64,000 nucleotides of DNA, from assembly GCA_963169105.1 (NCBI GenBank), contig OY720642.1:77478716-77542715 (forward strand). The letters are read 5' to 3'. Numbering within the stretch: position 1 is the stretch's first letter; every line of letters starts with the position of its first letter. Made by a program: the position numbers and the translations under genes. Positions 12,322-22,655 of the stretch are shown here, piece after piece. The notes under the pieces were generated by a model. That model was not told the DNA's origin and did not search any database. It saw only the letters and a list, made by a program, of their open reading frames with translations. This DNA is from Ceriagrion tenellum. Taxonomy: Eukaryota; Arthropoda; Insecta; Odonata; Coenagrionidae.

Positions 12322-12930
12322 AAACCTTTATTGTGAGACCATGGCAACTGTATTCCATTTCCATAAAATATCGCCTAATATGCTAAACTTAATCTCCGAT
12401 GAAGTTGCTCACACTGTAAGTAGATCTCATCCTTAGGCCATACTCCACCAATCAAACACGATGGGCGGTCAAAGTACGAAATAATACTCTCAGCGGAAGA
12501 CGAAATATGTTTTGACCTCGGCCTGTAACCCGAAACCCGAGCCAACATAATGAGTTTCTTCCGATTAGGAAGGGAATTGTCGCGGACGAAATGTATCGCG
12601 GTATCAGTAGTCCATCAGTACAAACGGATACTCTTACCTACCTCGTCATGAAAGAGTTCGTGCATTCGTTTGTACAATAAAATGTACCACGTAAAGCGGT
12701 CTTAATGCAAACGTATACGGGTTGCCAGTGACCCTAATTTTTTTTGAGAATTTTTCATTAAATATTTGAACATTCATATAAGTTCTGCGAACCAAATATT
12801 TTGGCAGGCCACTGCACTGAACTGCAAACTCGAAGATCTACGATCAAGTAGCTCAGACAGAAAGTAGATCTCATACTTGGGTCATACTCAACCGATCAAA
12901 TACGATCAGCGGTGAAAGTCGCGAGTGACC

Positions 12931-13260
12931 CTAAGTGTTTTTTTTTTGTTTTTCATGAAATATTTCAACATTCATAGAGGTTCTGTAAACCGAAAAATGT
13001 TGGAAGACCACTGCACTGAACTGCATACTTGAAGTACGACGATCAAGTTGCTTAGACTGTACATGGATCTGATACTTAGGCAATACTCCACCAATCAAAC
13101 ACGATCGGCGATCGAAGTACGAAATAATACCCATGGCGGATGATGAAAGACGCTTTGACCTCGGCCTGTAACCCGAAACCCGAGCCAACCTAATGAGTTT
13201 ATTCCGATTTGGAAGGTAATTGTCGCGGACGAAATGTATCGCGGTATCAGTAGAGTCCAT
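12931..13260 (-). other. Open frame shared by both B units, coding unproven
   Basis: A 109-codon minus-strand frame whose first 65 or so codons cover unit B. The other B unit is open in the same frame over the same length: both read TDTAIHFVRDN, LPNR, ARVSGYRPRSK, IISYFDR and SCLIGGV. By eye I count about 7 synonymous and 11 non-synonymous changes, so evidence for selection is weak. The family is not recognised. It may be an exon of an unknown gene, a TE-derived frame or coincidence. Confidence 0.25.
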
Positions 13261-13295
13261 CAGTACGGACGGATACTCCCACCTACCTACGCAAT

Positions 13296-13690
13296 CACCC
13301 TCCTCACGAGCCCACCCATTCCCCCTCTAACTACCCCTCCTCCTCCACCCCGCCTCCTCACAAACAGCCTTTTCCCCCTCACTTCCCCCTGATTTGCATA
13401 ATAGCCGATTACCTAATGGCTGCACTTTTGCCCCCTGACTGAAAATTAGACAAAAAACTGGGAGAAGAAGGGACGCAGGGGCAGGCCGTTTGCATACGGC
13501 TTTTCCCCATTCCTCCCTTTTATATCCCCTTCCCTCCTCCCAGCTCCGACCCCACTGCCAAACGCCCCCTCATTATATTCCCGCCCGCACCAACCCCCTC
13601 ATCCCTCGATAACACTCGGTCATTATGCTCCCTCTAACATGTCCCTCTCAAAAAAAATAAGCTACCGGTCATTTCTGTGCCTCGATAACA
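13296..13690. other. Pyrimidine-rich low-complexity DNA
   Basis: Long C/T-biased tracts (for example CCCTCCTCCTCC near 13345) with a shorter purine stretch in the middle. No frame or structure is supported. Confidence 0.7.
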
Positions 13691-14680
13691 GGAGCTGCCC
13701 GAGCGGGCATTCGTCGGTGGTCAGCATGGGTGGCTGGTGCGAGATCGCCAGAGAGTAGTAATTATAAAAATCGCGATTATCGCGGGAGGCGGGCCTCACA
13801 CAGGAGAGAGCGGTGCATTAAGCCCGACGCCGCTTGCAAACGGTGCCTGGACTGGAGGTCGCTTGTGTACAGGTCGACCGCCGGCTTTTTGACGACAGCA
13901 AAGAATGATATTTCATTTAGCAAAGCGCAGTTGGACAGCAGAAGTCTGGTAGCACATTATCAATATCAAAAATATTACTACTAGGACAAACTTTTAAAAA
14001 ATAGGTAAATTAATTATTCAAACAATGCAAACGGTAACTTTAGTTTGGAGCAACAAACTATAAATTAACGACCAATTCAGCTTCCCAATTGAAAAAAGAC
14101 GAGCAGACAAATAAAGCACATGGTCTGTACGTGTTCTCAGCAAGTAATTGCAAAGGTTGTGTGACGTTTTCTACCCTCATATCTTATGCAGGGATAAACG
14201 TGGAACGAATTAAATGTAATTTTATCCGCAGTCTGGCAGCTCACGGAAAAAACATGACCATCGTGTATATGAATATTCAATTCACACCTTTCTCGGCTAT
14301 TTCTCGGCAAATTTGAACTTACATGCCTACATGGTAAAAAAATGTTTACAATACCATTTTCTCTTAAATAAGAAAGACGTTGTCGCTAAAAACTGCTCAG
14401 AAGAACCTTTTCCAGATAAAAGGAATCGCATGACCAGTCTTTATTAGCCGATACTGATTGCAACGCATTCAAAGCGATTCAAGCAATATTCAGGAAAGCA
14501 CCAAGGGCAAAGCCCAAGCATTAAGTATCTGCTACTGTAGTAGATGTTCAATTAAGAGGAACTTCAGTTTCTAAAAACTGAATTAAACATATAATTCAAC
14601 AATAGATGCTTAGCGCTTGGACAATGGCCCAAAGTATACTTGAAAATGGCGTAAATCATTGATTCGCGAAGTGAGAATAT
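13691..14680. other. GC-richer patch then AT-rich intergenic DNA
   Basis: 13690-13880 is locally GC- and CpG-richer than its surroundings, and an 84-codon frame (13730-13984) crosses it. The frame has no recognised domain. It could be a promoter or first exon, but there is no supporting motif. The rest, to 14680, shows nothing. Confidence 0.4.
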
Positions 14681-14689
14681 TGATGCATC

Positions 14690-14804
14690 GAATTAACAGT
14701 GGCAAGCACAAAATCTTTTTCTTTCATCCCAAAAATGTATATTGTTCTACCATAGCTCGTCAAAAACCGTTTACCACACAATAAGTCAATTACGTCACAG
14801 TTAA
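14690..14804 (+). repeat. Direct repeat flanking a LINE, left copy
   Basis: About 115 bp with landmarks GAATTAACAGTGGCAAGCA, AAAAATGTATA and GTCACAGTT. They recur at 15448-15566 as GAAATTAACGGTGGCAGGCA, AAAAATGTATA and GTAACAGTT. The two copies abut the ends of the CR1/L2-like fragment at 14805-15445. The repeat is too long and too diverged for a target-site duplication. Confidence 0.7.
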
Positions 14805-15445
14805 ACATCTACATCTACAAACTACCCTGCGAGCCTCCGTATGGGCATTTGGCAAGGGGCGTTAGGTCACCAGCGGTGTAAATATGTAAGGTTTTGGGAG
14901 GAGAAATGGTGACGTGTATCGTGGAAGTGCATTCAGTGAAGCTCAGTTTTTATTACGGCCGCTTACTGTGCGCGGAAAGAACGAGTTTTTCTATTTATCT
15001 GTTCGGCAATGTATGTCACTCATTTTATCACTTCTGTCAGACCTTGAGGCGTCATGATAATATTCTCTGTATCGCTCTGAAACACACGAGTTCTGAATTT
15101 CTCAAGCAAGCTAAACCTAGAGTGAAGCCTCCGAGTCCCTAGGGGTTCCCACTTTAATACCTCTCTAAGTTGTTAAACACTATATATTCGCTCGTAACAG
15201 TTGTTAATGAAGCGTGTTGCTTTTCTTTGTATTTCGCTAATATTTTTGGTTAAATCTTTACGACCAGGGCCCCAAATGCTCGCAACTTATTCGAGGTGTG
15301 GCCTAACCGGAGCGAAGTAGCATCTCTCTTTTACTTTTTCATCCTAGGACCTTCCTGTTATACGCTTAACAAAACCTAGTTTCTTCAATGCTGTGCCACA
15401 TACGTTTTGTATGTGTGTTCCCCACGATATATCAGAAGTTAAGGT
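14805..15445 (-). mobile_element. CR1/L2-like LINE 3' fragment
   Basis: Minus-strand element with its 3' terminus at 14805-14818 (ATCTACATCTAC on +, that is GTAGATGTAGAT). Moving 5'-ward come the TTTCACCTCC block before the 3' UTR, a CTAGAGATGTAG-like region that is diverged here, and a more 5' part (15240-15440) encoding a diverged counterpart of the RPHLEYA...VQRRAARF region. It matches the + strand copies at 44522-45097 and 51285-51753 along its length. Many frameshifts; inactive. Confidence 0.85.
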
Positions 15446-15447
15446 AT

Positions 15448-15566
15448 GCATATGAAATTAACGGTGGCAGGCAAAAATCTTCTTCTTCCATAGCAAAAAT
15501 GTATAAACAGTTCCACCAAAATCTCACCAAAAACAGTCAACCACATAGTAATCTAAGCACGTAACA
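15448..15566 (+). repeat. Direct repeat flanking a LINE, right copy
   Basis: Partner of 14690-14804, same orientation, on the far side of the LINE fragment. Confidence 0.7.
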
Positions 15567-16240
15567 GTTGCCCTATGCATGTATTAACTTTCATTCTCGA
15601 CTATCTATAGAGCCGAGAAGGAAGGTTCTCCAAACTCACTTGATCAGGATCGCTCTCGTTTGATCGGCGTGAACATTAGGCATCCTCGACTTTTCGTAAC
15701 CTCGTCAGACTCCCGTTTTTAATCCTCCACTCCGCAGCGAGGGAACAAATCACTCGCGATCTCCGCCATCGCGGTCATTCGTCAGCGGCGTGGCAACTGT
15801 CGAGGGGCAGCGGCGTCATTTTCCCCGAGTCGCCGTAATTGATTCTCTCTCCTCCACCCCCCTCCTCCCCCCGCCTCTTAAATGCCTTTGAAATATTGGA
15901 AGGCGTTCCTCGCGCCGTCGATCTTTACCCATGGGTGAAAGTAGGCATCCGCAGGCATATGTTGTCGGCCAGCTGAGGTCATTAGGGCGGGCAGGAGGTG
16001 CGGCAAACAAAGAGGGGAGCGAATGAGGAGTGAAGGGAATGAGGTGACGAGGGGCAGAGACGGAGAGAAACCCGGCTTATAAGGTAGTATGAGCGAGATA
16101 GATCTCTAGTCAAATTGGAGACCATATTCGAAATGTACGTTTTATTTTTAGCAGTTGTAGAAGGCATGAATAAAATACTCCATCATTCATAGTTTAATAA
16201 AATATTTGTATATGACTCAAATTCTAAGTAAATAAATGAA
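15567..16240. other. CpG-richer intergenic stretch
   Basis: 15640-15850 has many CpG dinucleotides (for example CGCCGTAATTG at its end), and 15840-15880 is C/T-rich. The minus-strand frames at 15816-16010 and 15982-16167 are arginine/serine-rich low-complexity translations without a known domain. This is a possible regulatory or first-exon region, but the sequence alone does not establish that. Confidence 0.35.
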
Positions 16241-16246
16241 ATACTT

Positions 16247-16632
16247 CCACATAAGTTCTTCATTAAACTCATTTTTTGCACGCGGTACGTTCCAAACTCC
16301 TTCGCAACGTAAGGTTTTTTGATATTCTGAAAAACTTAGTGCGGTGACAATAAGATTTATTTTCAAAAATAGTCGAGAAAATATACAAACTACACCCTGT
16401 CAATTATTTTACGAGATCTAGGAGTTAGAAATGTCTCCTTTTTTTAAAATAAGGTCTCTTTGGAGAGCGTAAATTACCATTTCCTATGTAAAAGGCCTGG
16501 TATTTTTTGTCCAAAATCTCGGAAAATAGTTCTGTAAGGGGTTGATATTTAGGTATCTTTGGAAGATTAAGATATTTTTCTTTAAAATGACACCAAATTC
16601 ATTGATGGTATTTCGCTCAAACTACCTTGAGG
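16247..16632 (-). repeat. Dispersed repeat T, copy 2
   Basis: Reverse-oriented copy ending in TTTCGCTCAAACTACCTTGA at 16613-16632, the complement of the family's fixed terminus. Contains TCGGAAAATAG and ACGAGATCTAGGAG landmarks. It lies 100 bp from copy 3 in the same orientation, so the two form a head-to-tail pair. Confidence 0.8.
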
Positions 16633-16639
16633 TACCTGA

Positions 16640-16666
16640 TTGGTCACCTGATCGTCAGGTGACCAA
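16640..16666. repeat. 12-bp palindrome
   Basis: TTGGTCACCTGA, three bases, then TCAGGTGACCAA. It sits exactly at the outer end of repeat T copy 2, and GGTGGTCACCTG recurs at 16676. It could be a terminal inverted structure of an adjoining element. Confidence 0.8.
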
Positions 16667-16732
16667 AATCAATTTGGTGGTCACCTGCTATTCACGTGAT
16701 GATGACGAACTTTATAGAAAGCTAGGTCATCT

Positions 16733-17165
16733 TGTTATAATAAATCTATGTGGAAAAACTAAGTTATACTTATAATTTACAATCTACATAAGACTTTAAC
16801 TTTACTTTTGTTGTACGTTACGTTTAAACTCCCTCACAACGGAAGGTGTGTCTATAATTCTGAAAAAAATTACTGTGGAGACATGATTTATTTTAAAAAA
16901 AGGCTGAGGAAACAAACTTTACCTATAATTTTTCGACAAGATCTAGGTGCTATAAATTCCTAATTTTTTAAATAAGTTCTCTCTTGAGTGCATATATGTA
17001 CCATTTCCCATGGAAAAGAGCTGGTATTTTTCGTCAAAAATCTCGGAAAGTAGTTCGGTAAAGGTGCTGATATTTGGGTAATTTTGGAAGAGTGAGATGT
17101 CTTTCTTTGAAATGAGACCAGATAAATTGATTACTAGTTCAAATAATATCTCGCTCAAACTTTTT
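16733..17165 (-). repeat. Dispersed repeat T, copy 3
   Basis: Full-length-looking reverse copy. It extends beyond the AACTAAGTTATACTTA block to TCTATGTGGAAAAA at 16745, a segment also present in copy 5 (41390s), so the right boundary of the family lies in that block. It is nearly identical to copy 4 in the opposite orientation. It forms the outer part of the left arm of the 1.2-kb inverted duplication. Confidence 0.85.
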
Positions 17166-17995
17166 CAAGCAGTCCGTGCACTTCGTATCTTGGTTTCTCA
17201 GACTAAGCTGTACCCGTCATATTTTAGCGATTTTTTGAACAGCGTTTTCGTTTCCATCACCCTTCGCGCCATATTGCCTCCTTTTGAATTTACAATCACA
17301 GCGAAATATATAAATTGTACGATGGACACTACTACTTACAAGACTGATACACTAGTATTCGGAAGTGAGAAGCTGAATGTAGAAGTCACCCTGAGAGGAG
17401 AGAAATTAGGATTCCTTTACCTATCTCGAAAGTACCGTCACGTGAGACGGAAGAAGTACTACGGATATCAAGCGGACAATAGCCCAAGCTAAGAAGGCGT
17501 TCGGAAAAAGTCAACTGCTCTGATTCAAGAAGATTGGACTACAAAACCAGGAAACAGTATATGAAAACATTCGTGTGGAGAGTTGCACTCTATGGATCAG
17601 AAGCACGGACCATTTTAAAAGCTTACCAGAGAAGAATAAAAGCCTTCGAAACCTGGTGCTGGAGGAGGATGCTGAAGATAAAACGGACGGACAAAATAAG
17701 AAATGATGAAGTTTACAGAAGAGTAGAAGAAGAAAGGACCATATGGAACACCATGCAGTAAAGAAGAATAAGATGGATTGGACACACCCTGAGACAGAAT
17801 GGGTTTGTGAAGTACATAATTGAAGGAATAGGAGAGGGAATTGTTCTCAGAAGAAGAGCCAGGAATACGTCCATGGACTAAATAAAGAGGAAAGTACATA
17901 GGAAGAGGTACCAGGAGGTAAGGGAAGTAGTACTAGAAAGGGAGGTGTGGAGAGCTGCTGTCAACCAATGCTAGGATTGTACAACCAATGATGAC
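16757..17995 (+). repeat. Left arm of 1.2-kb inverted duplication
   Basis: This arm (repeat T copy 3 plus a LINE A fragment) matches 21838-23071 in reverse complement across its whole length with few differences. Both arms have the same internal junction between repeat T and LINE A, so this is a duplication of a composite segment and not two independent insertions. The spacer is about 3.8 kb. Confidence 0.9.
17166..17995 (+). mobile_element. RTE-like LINE family A, C-terminal fragment
   Basis: Encodes the region downstream of the RT core. In order: EKLNVEVTLRG then YLS (the degenerate YLGS motif), a broken stretch, VALYGSEA, ETWCWRRMLKIKRTDKIRND, EVYRRVEEERT, RRIRWIGHTLR, IIEG, then IKRKVHRKRYQEVRE and the 3' end. 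This is the C-terminal domain of insect endonuclease-reverse-transcriptase LINEs. Stops lie at 17490 and 17759, among others. The 3' end (TCAACCAATGCTAGGATTG) matches the family hairpin. No RT catalytic motif is present. Confidence 0.9.
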
Positions 17996-18160
17996 GGTGC
18001 ACAGTGGGATGGTCACAAGGCATGTGAGGAATTATGTTACGTCAAATCATCCGAGTACATAGCATGTACAATCATTGTTCAGTAACCATTTATGCGAAAA
18101 ATACAGTCCTTATCAATCGTAGAATAAGCAGGCTTAATAAGAATTGCGGATCAGGAGTCC

Positions 18161-18276
18161 AATTTGTTTCAAAATCCCATCGAGCATGAGTGTACACCAT
18201 CGAAAATCATGTAACATGCTCGCATAACAAAGTTTATCATTTCGGGTGATGCTAGGTAGTTCAGGTGTCCATTTTG
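18161..18276 (-). repeat. Dispersed repeat R2, copy 1
   Basis: The reverse complement of this segment matches 26033-26148 at roughly 85-90% by eye (shared block TAGCATCACCCGAAATGAT). Both copies are open in one frame (KWTP, LPSITRNDKLC, RWCTLM, DGIL). Most differences are non-synonymous, so coding constraint is not indicated. Confidence 0.75.
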
Positions 18277-18609
18277 AATTATAGGTAGGTTTTGTCTTCA
18301 AAGGTATATGCTTTATAAATATCTGAGAACCCTAAACAAAATATCTTTCAATTTAGAAAAACTTTATTAAATTTTCGTCAATATGTATATTGGCGAAATT
18401 ACTCTATATTTGAGTATAAAATATTTTAATTAAATCATTTCAATCATGGATCATTGCGGTTATTAACGTTTGAAAGTATAGAATATAAATTATGTGTTAA
18501 GAAATGCTATAAACAAAAAAATCCTTCCTAATATGTCATTTCTCTCGAGATAATCTCCAAATGAGCCCGTAATTTGCTAAAAAAAAGCTGCAGGTAAATC
18601 AAGTTGTTT

Positions 18610-18711
18610 ATGGAAAACCGTCCCTAATGTGCGAACCGCAGTACTACCCGCTGCACAATTGCACATGGAGTGTTCAGTATGACCGAGCGCTGGGTGTTAA
18701 GGAAGGGATCT
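18610..18711 (+). repeat. Dispersed repeat R3, copy 1
   Basis: About 100 bp repeated at 19428-19526 in the same orientation. Landmarks are CAATTGCACATGGAGT and GTTAAGGA(A/G)GGGATCT. The family is unrecognised. Confidence 0.75.
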
Positions 18712-18967
18712 ATTTATGGTTAAGCATTGTTGATGGTATCAAAAGTGAATTTTTTTAGGAAAACGCAGAGCTTAAATTAGCAATAATTACACGTGATAGT
18801 CTGGTGCAGCATTTTAGACGTTATAACGTGACATTCATTGTCTCACAGCATATTTTGAGTGAAAATTATGCAGTGTTATTTCTTTGGCATGGAATAAGTA
18901 TGCGCCGCGGCGAAAGTTCCATCCCGAGTTTTTTTATTGTAACGGCCGTCGATGTTAAACTCGAGGA

Positions 18968-19106
18968 AGACCCATGAATAAGTTCATGGACTAAATAAAG
19001 AGGAGAGTATATAGGAATAGATACCAGGATGTAAGGGAACTAGCATTAGATAGGGAATGGTGGAGAGCTGCAGTCAATCAATCATAGTATTGAACAACCG
19101 ATAATG
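18968..19106 (+). mobile_element. LINE family A 3' tail
   Basis: Begins at the GAAGACCCATGAATAAGTTC segment and runs to the family 3' terminus. An in-frame TAA follows ATGGAC, as in the copies at 17.9 and 23.8 kb. It retains ATACCAGGATGTAAGGGAAC and GGAGAGCTGCAGTCAA. Only the last 140 bp survive. Confidence 0.85.
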
Positions 19107-19427
19107 AACAAAAGAATGATGCTAAAAAGCTCCAACTTCAACTACAATGAACTTTTAAAGTTTCGGCTTAAAAATAATGGAATAATTAAGATTTCATGAA
19201 TATAATCATGCGTGCATTGATATCTTCATGATATTTCGCGAATCGTAAAAGAACGCCGTATAAGTTTTATGTTTCATTTTATAGCCGCATTCTGTGCAAT
19301 ATTTTTTTCGGCGCCAATTGAATCATCGAAGTCTTCGTTTAAAGATTCACGTGGCCTCTGACGTAACATGTAGTTATTGGGGGGTCTGCGGATATACCCG
19401 TCCATGAAATCCGCATCAATGAACTTT

Positions 19428-19526
19428 ATGGTAAACCGTCTGTCATACGCTCACTACAGTACCCGCTGAACAATTGCACATGGAGTATACAATATGAACA
19501 TGCGCTTGGGGTTAAGGAGGGGATCT
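19428..19526 (+). repeat. Dispersed repeat R3, copy 2
   Basis: Partner of 18610-18711. The LINE A tail at 18968-19106 lies between the copies. Confidence 0.75.
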
Positions 19527-20990
19527 GTGAACGAAGGAGATGGGTACCATTACCTCATAGTTTTTGCAGCGTTTTATATTTGCGCTGTAATAGCCTTTGC
19601 ATGATATAATATTACCAATAGTGGGCTTTTAAAGTTATTTTGAATACGATTGGAATCTTGCATTGAATTCATCATGTATATGAATTTTTAGACCGATCGG
19701 AGAACCCGTGTCGCAAATATCTCCAAATTAGAAAAATTTAGTCAAATATCTAGAGACTTTCAATAAAGTCAAATATTTCCAGCAGTTTTGGTCGAAATGG
19801 GATGGATTTAGTGTATTAGTTCTGATTGACAGCCATTTCTATAATATTAAAAAAATATATGAGAAGTATTTTGCCGCTTTTACGAGAAATATTTCGTTTT
19901 ACTTGCGGTGTCAGAGGTGGTTTGGTGAATTTTGTCAAAACTCGAATTAGATCGTCTTTTGGACGCCTGAATTTATCAACCACTCTAACAACTTTATCTG
20001 TAAACGATCACAGGAGATATCGTTTAAAATACAGATAATTATGCATTGAATTGACGACGATTTCGTGGCCAAAAAAATCGCGACATAGAGATTGACAATC
20101 TAGGGCGAATTTACCTTGAAAACTTAAAAGAGAGCGTTAGATTTTTACAATTGCGATTTGAGGACAGAAAAAATTGAATCGTCATCGAGCCATAGGATGG
20201 CTAAGATGGCTGCCGCAGTGACAAAGTCAACGCTGAAATGTATGCGGGGCGTCATTTGAGATTTTTTTCCGCTTCATCACTTTAGCGTTGGCACTCTCAT
20301 TACGGCTGCCGAAACAGTACTTTGGCCGTTCGGTAATTGGTCCTTTTTTCCATTGTCAAAGGTCAATTTAGGCTAAACTGAGTCACGTCGCGAATATTTT
20401 TAGGAATATTAGTCTTAGATTTTCACGCCATACTTATCAAATGGTAGAAATACGTAACTTATTTTGCTCCGTTTGACCACCTGAATATGGCTCTCCCTGC
20501 CGCTTCCTAATGAAGTGCACGCCCTAAGATTGTTCATCATGCTAGAGTATTGCACAGTGTAGAATCTTTTTCAACGTACCCTATGCTATGACTATGATCT
20601 ATGAGCAAACGCGCTAAGCGAAAGCAAAAACATTATGCTAAAAGATATGACAAAAAGGCATCCACGTCACTGCACAGTTTAGCATCTTTGTTCTCCATGA
20701 ATTTCGAAGGGAATGAATAAGCCATTCGTTCATCGTCTTCATCAAAAGAAGCAAAACGATTTTTTTCATCCACTATTATTTAATCATCTGAACATCTTGA
20801 GTTAACGCGCCGGAGAAATACTGTTCCTCGATGCCATGTGCCATATTCCCTATGGCGTAGTGTATTGACGCCGCAGAGCGCGCATTTTTTTAAAGAATAA
20901 ATTATCCTGAAAGAACTTTGTCGGTGTATTATGTCCTAAGCTTTAAGTACTATATGGACTTCGCATTCAAGAAGCTTTCTTAAAAATGAT
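19527..20990. other. Intergenic, nothing recognised
   Basis: About 1.5 kb without a repeat partner or recognisable frame. The 70-codon frame at 19826-20038 has no known motif. Confidence 0.5.
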
Positions 20991-21585
20991 GCATGATTGC
21001 GAACGCGTTGAGAGTGCATTTCGAACACACGCATTGCAATGAGAAGGCGAGGGAAGGACGGGCAGAGGGGGGGGGGAGTTATAAACACGTGAGAGAGGGG
21101 AGGACAAGACGGGTGGGAGGGTTTGGGGAATAAACGGTAGACTGACTTCGTTTTCACTTCCCCCCCTCATAACCCACCCCTTCCTCTCTCCCACCTTCCC
21201 TTTTCACCTTTTCCGCATAGATTCGGTAGGCTTGCCCTTCGGAGTAACTGCGGAGGAAAGATAGCATCTCGCGGGGCTACCGGATGTTCATTCTCCTCCT
21301 ACCCCCCACTCCCCTAACGACACCCCCATCCGCCCCCACCCTCCTATACTCCCTGACCAAGCTGAGTCGAACATAAAAATGTATAGGAGGAGGGGGAGTG
21401 GGGTCGGGGGATGTGCGAACGGCTATGAGAAGGGGGGGGGCGGTGAGGAAGTCGGGATCTGTTGGAGGCGGTGAGGCAAAGCTTAAGGGGGTTTGGGGGG
21501 AGGGGGGCTGTTTAGTGTTTTGTGTGTGTGTGTGGTTGGAGAGGGGGAGGAGGGGGGGGGGGCGGAGGGAAACGGATTGAGGTTT
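20991..21585. repeat. G-rich/C-rich low-complexity cluster
   Basis: Alternating strongly G-skewed and C-skewed blocks: G-runs at 21060-21120, C-runs at 21155-21190 and 21296-21350, and G-runs at 21385-21410, 21431-21440, 21486-21508 and 21540-21570. At 21486-21508 there are three runs of at least five Gs separated by one to three bases. C-rich 21320-21351 and G-rich 21380-21415 form an imperfect inverted repeat around CTCCTATAC. Glycine- and proline-rich frames here are artefacts of composition. Confidence 0.85.
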
Positions 21586-21837
21586 TTGGCAGGCATCGAG
21601 ATGACGGTTTTGGTTGAAAGAATTGGTTCAGTTTGCTTTTCTTTCCCCTTTCTCATTTCGTCGGAAAGAAACACATGGGGCACGGTTTTATTATGCCTGG
21701 TTAACGATAACCGCAAGGTGTTCTAACCTTCCGTGTTAGCTTGATGGTACCTGATAACTTGGGATTTGAATGGTGCGTAAGGCTGTTGGTTAGTTGATGT
21801 GTGCGTATTCAAATTGTGAGTGTATTAACATAGGTTT

Positions 21838-22655
21838 TTATCATTGGCTGTTCATTCTGAAGATTGGTTGACCACAGCCCTCCGGCCTTCTCTAATTCTA
21901 GTTCCCTTACCTCCTGGTACCTCTTCCTATGTACTTTCCTCTTTATTTGGTCCATGAACGTATTCCTGGCTCTTCTTCTGTGAACAATTCCCTCTCTTAT
22001 TCCTTCAATTATGTACTTCACAAACCCATTGTGTCTCAGGGTGTGTCCAACCCATCTAATTCTTCTTTACTGCATGGTGTTCCATATGGTCCATTCTTCT
22101 TCTACTCTTCTGTAAACTTCATCATTTCTTATTTTATCCGTCCGTTTTATCTTCAGCATCCTCCTCCAGCACCAGGTTTCGAAGGCTTTTATTCTTCTCG
22201 GGTAAGCTTTTCAAATGGTTCGTGCTTCTGATCCATAAAGTGCAACTCTCCGCACGAATGTTTTCATATACTGTTTCCTGGGTTTGCAGTTCAATCTTCT
22301 TGGAGCAGAGCAGTTGACTTTTTCCGAACGCCTTCTTAGCTTGGGCTATTCTCCGCTTGATATCCGTAGTACTTCTTCCGTCTCACGTGACGGTAATTTC
22401 GAGATAGGTAAAGGAATCCAAATTTCTCTCCTCTCAGGGTGACTTCTACATTCAGCTTCTCACTTCTGAATACTAGTGTATCAGTCTTGTGTGTAGTAGT
22501 GTCCATCGTACCATTTATGTATTTCGCTGTGATTGTAAATTCAAAAGGAGGCAATATGGAGCGAAGGGTGATGGAAACGAAAACGCTGTTCAAAAAATCG
22601 CTAAAATATGACGGTTACTGCTTAATCTGAGAAACCAAGATACGAAGTGCACGGA
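21838..22655 (-). mobile_element. RTE-like LINE family A, C-terminal fragment
   Basis: Minus-strand twin of 17166-17995. The 3' terminus is at about 21841 (TCATTGGCTGTTC on +). The coding remnants run upward through the KRKVHRKRYQEVRE tract, the conserved Trp-Cys-Trp-Arg-Arg segment near 22170 and the EKLNVEVTLRGEK tract near 22440. Inactive. Confidence 0.9.

Larger units (their letters stand above)
11927..13295. repeat. Complex tandem duplication block
   Basis: Unit A (landmarks TTTTCATTAAATATTT and CACTGCACTGAACTGCA) starts near 11935, 12715 and 12918. Unit B (landmarks ACACGAT, ACCTCGGCCTGTAACCCGAA and GGACGAAATGTATCGCGGTA) lies at about 12425-12640 and 13080-13280. The second unit A is preceded at about 12648-12703 by the right half of the MITE at 11720. 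The MITE was therefore present before at least one duplication step. Divergence between copies is about 10-20% by eye. Confidence 0.85.
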
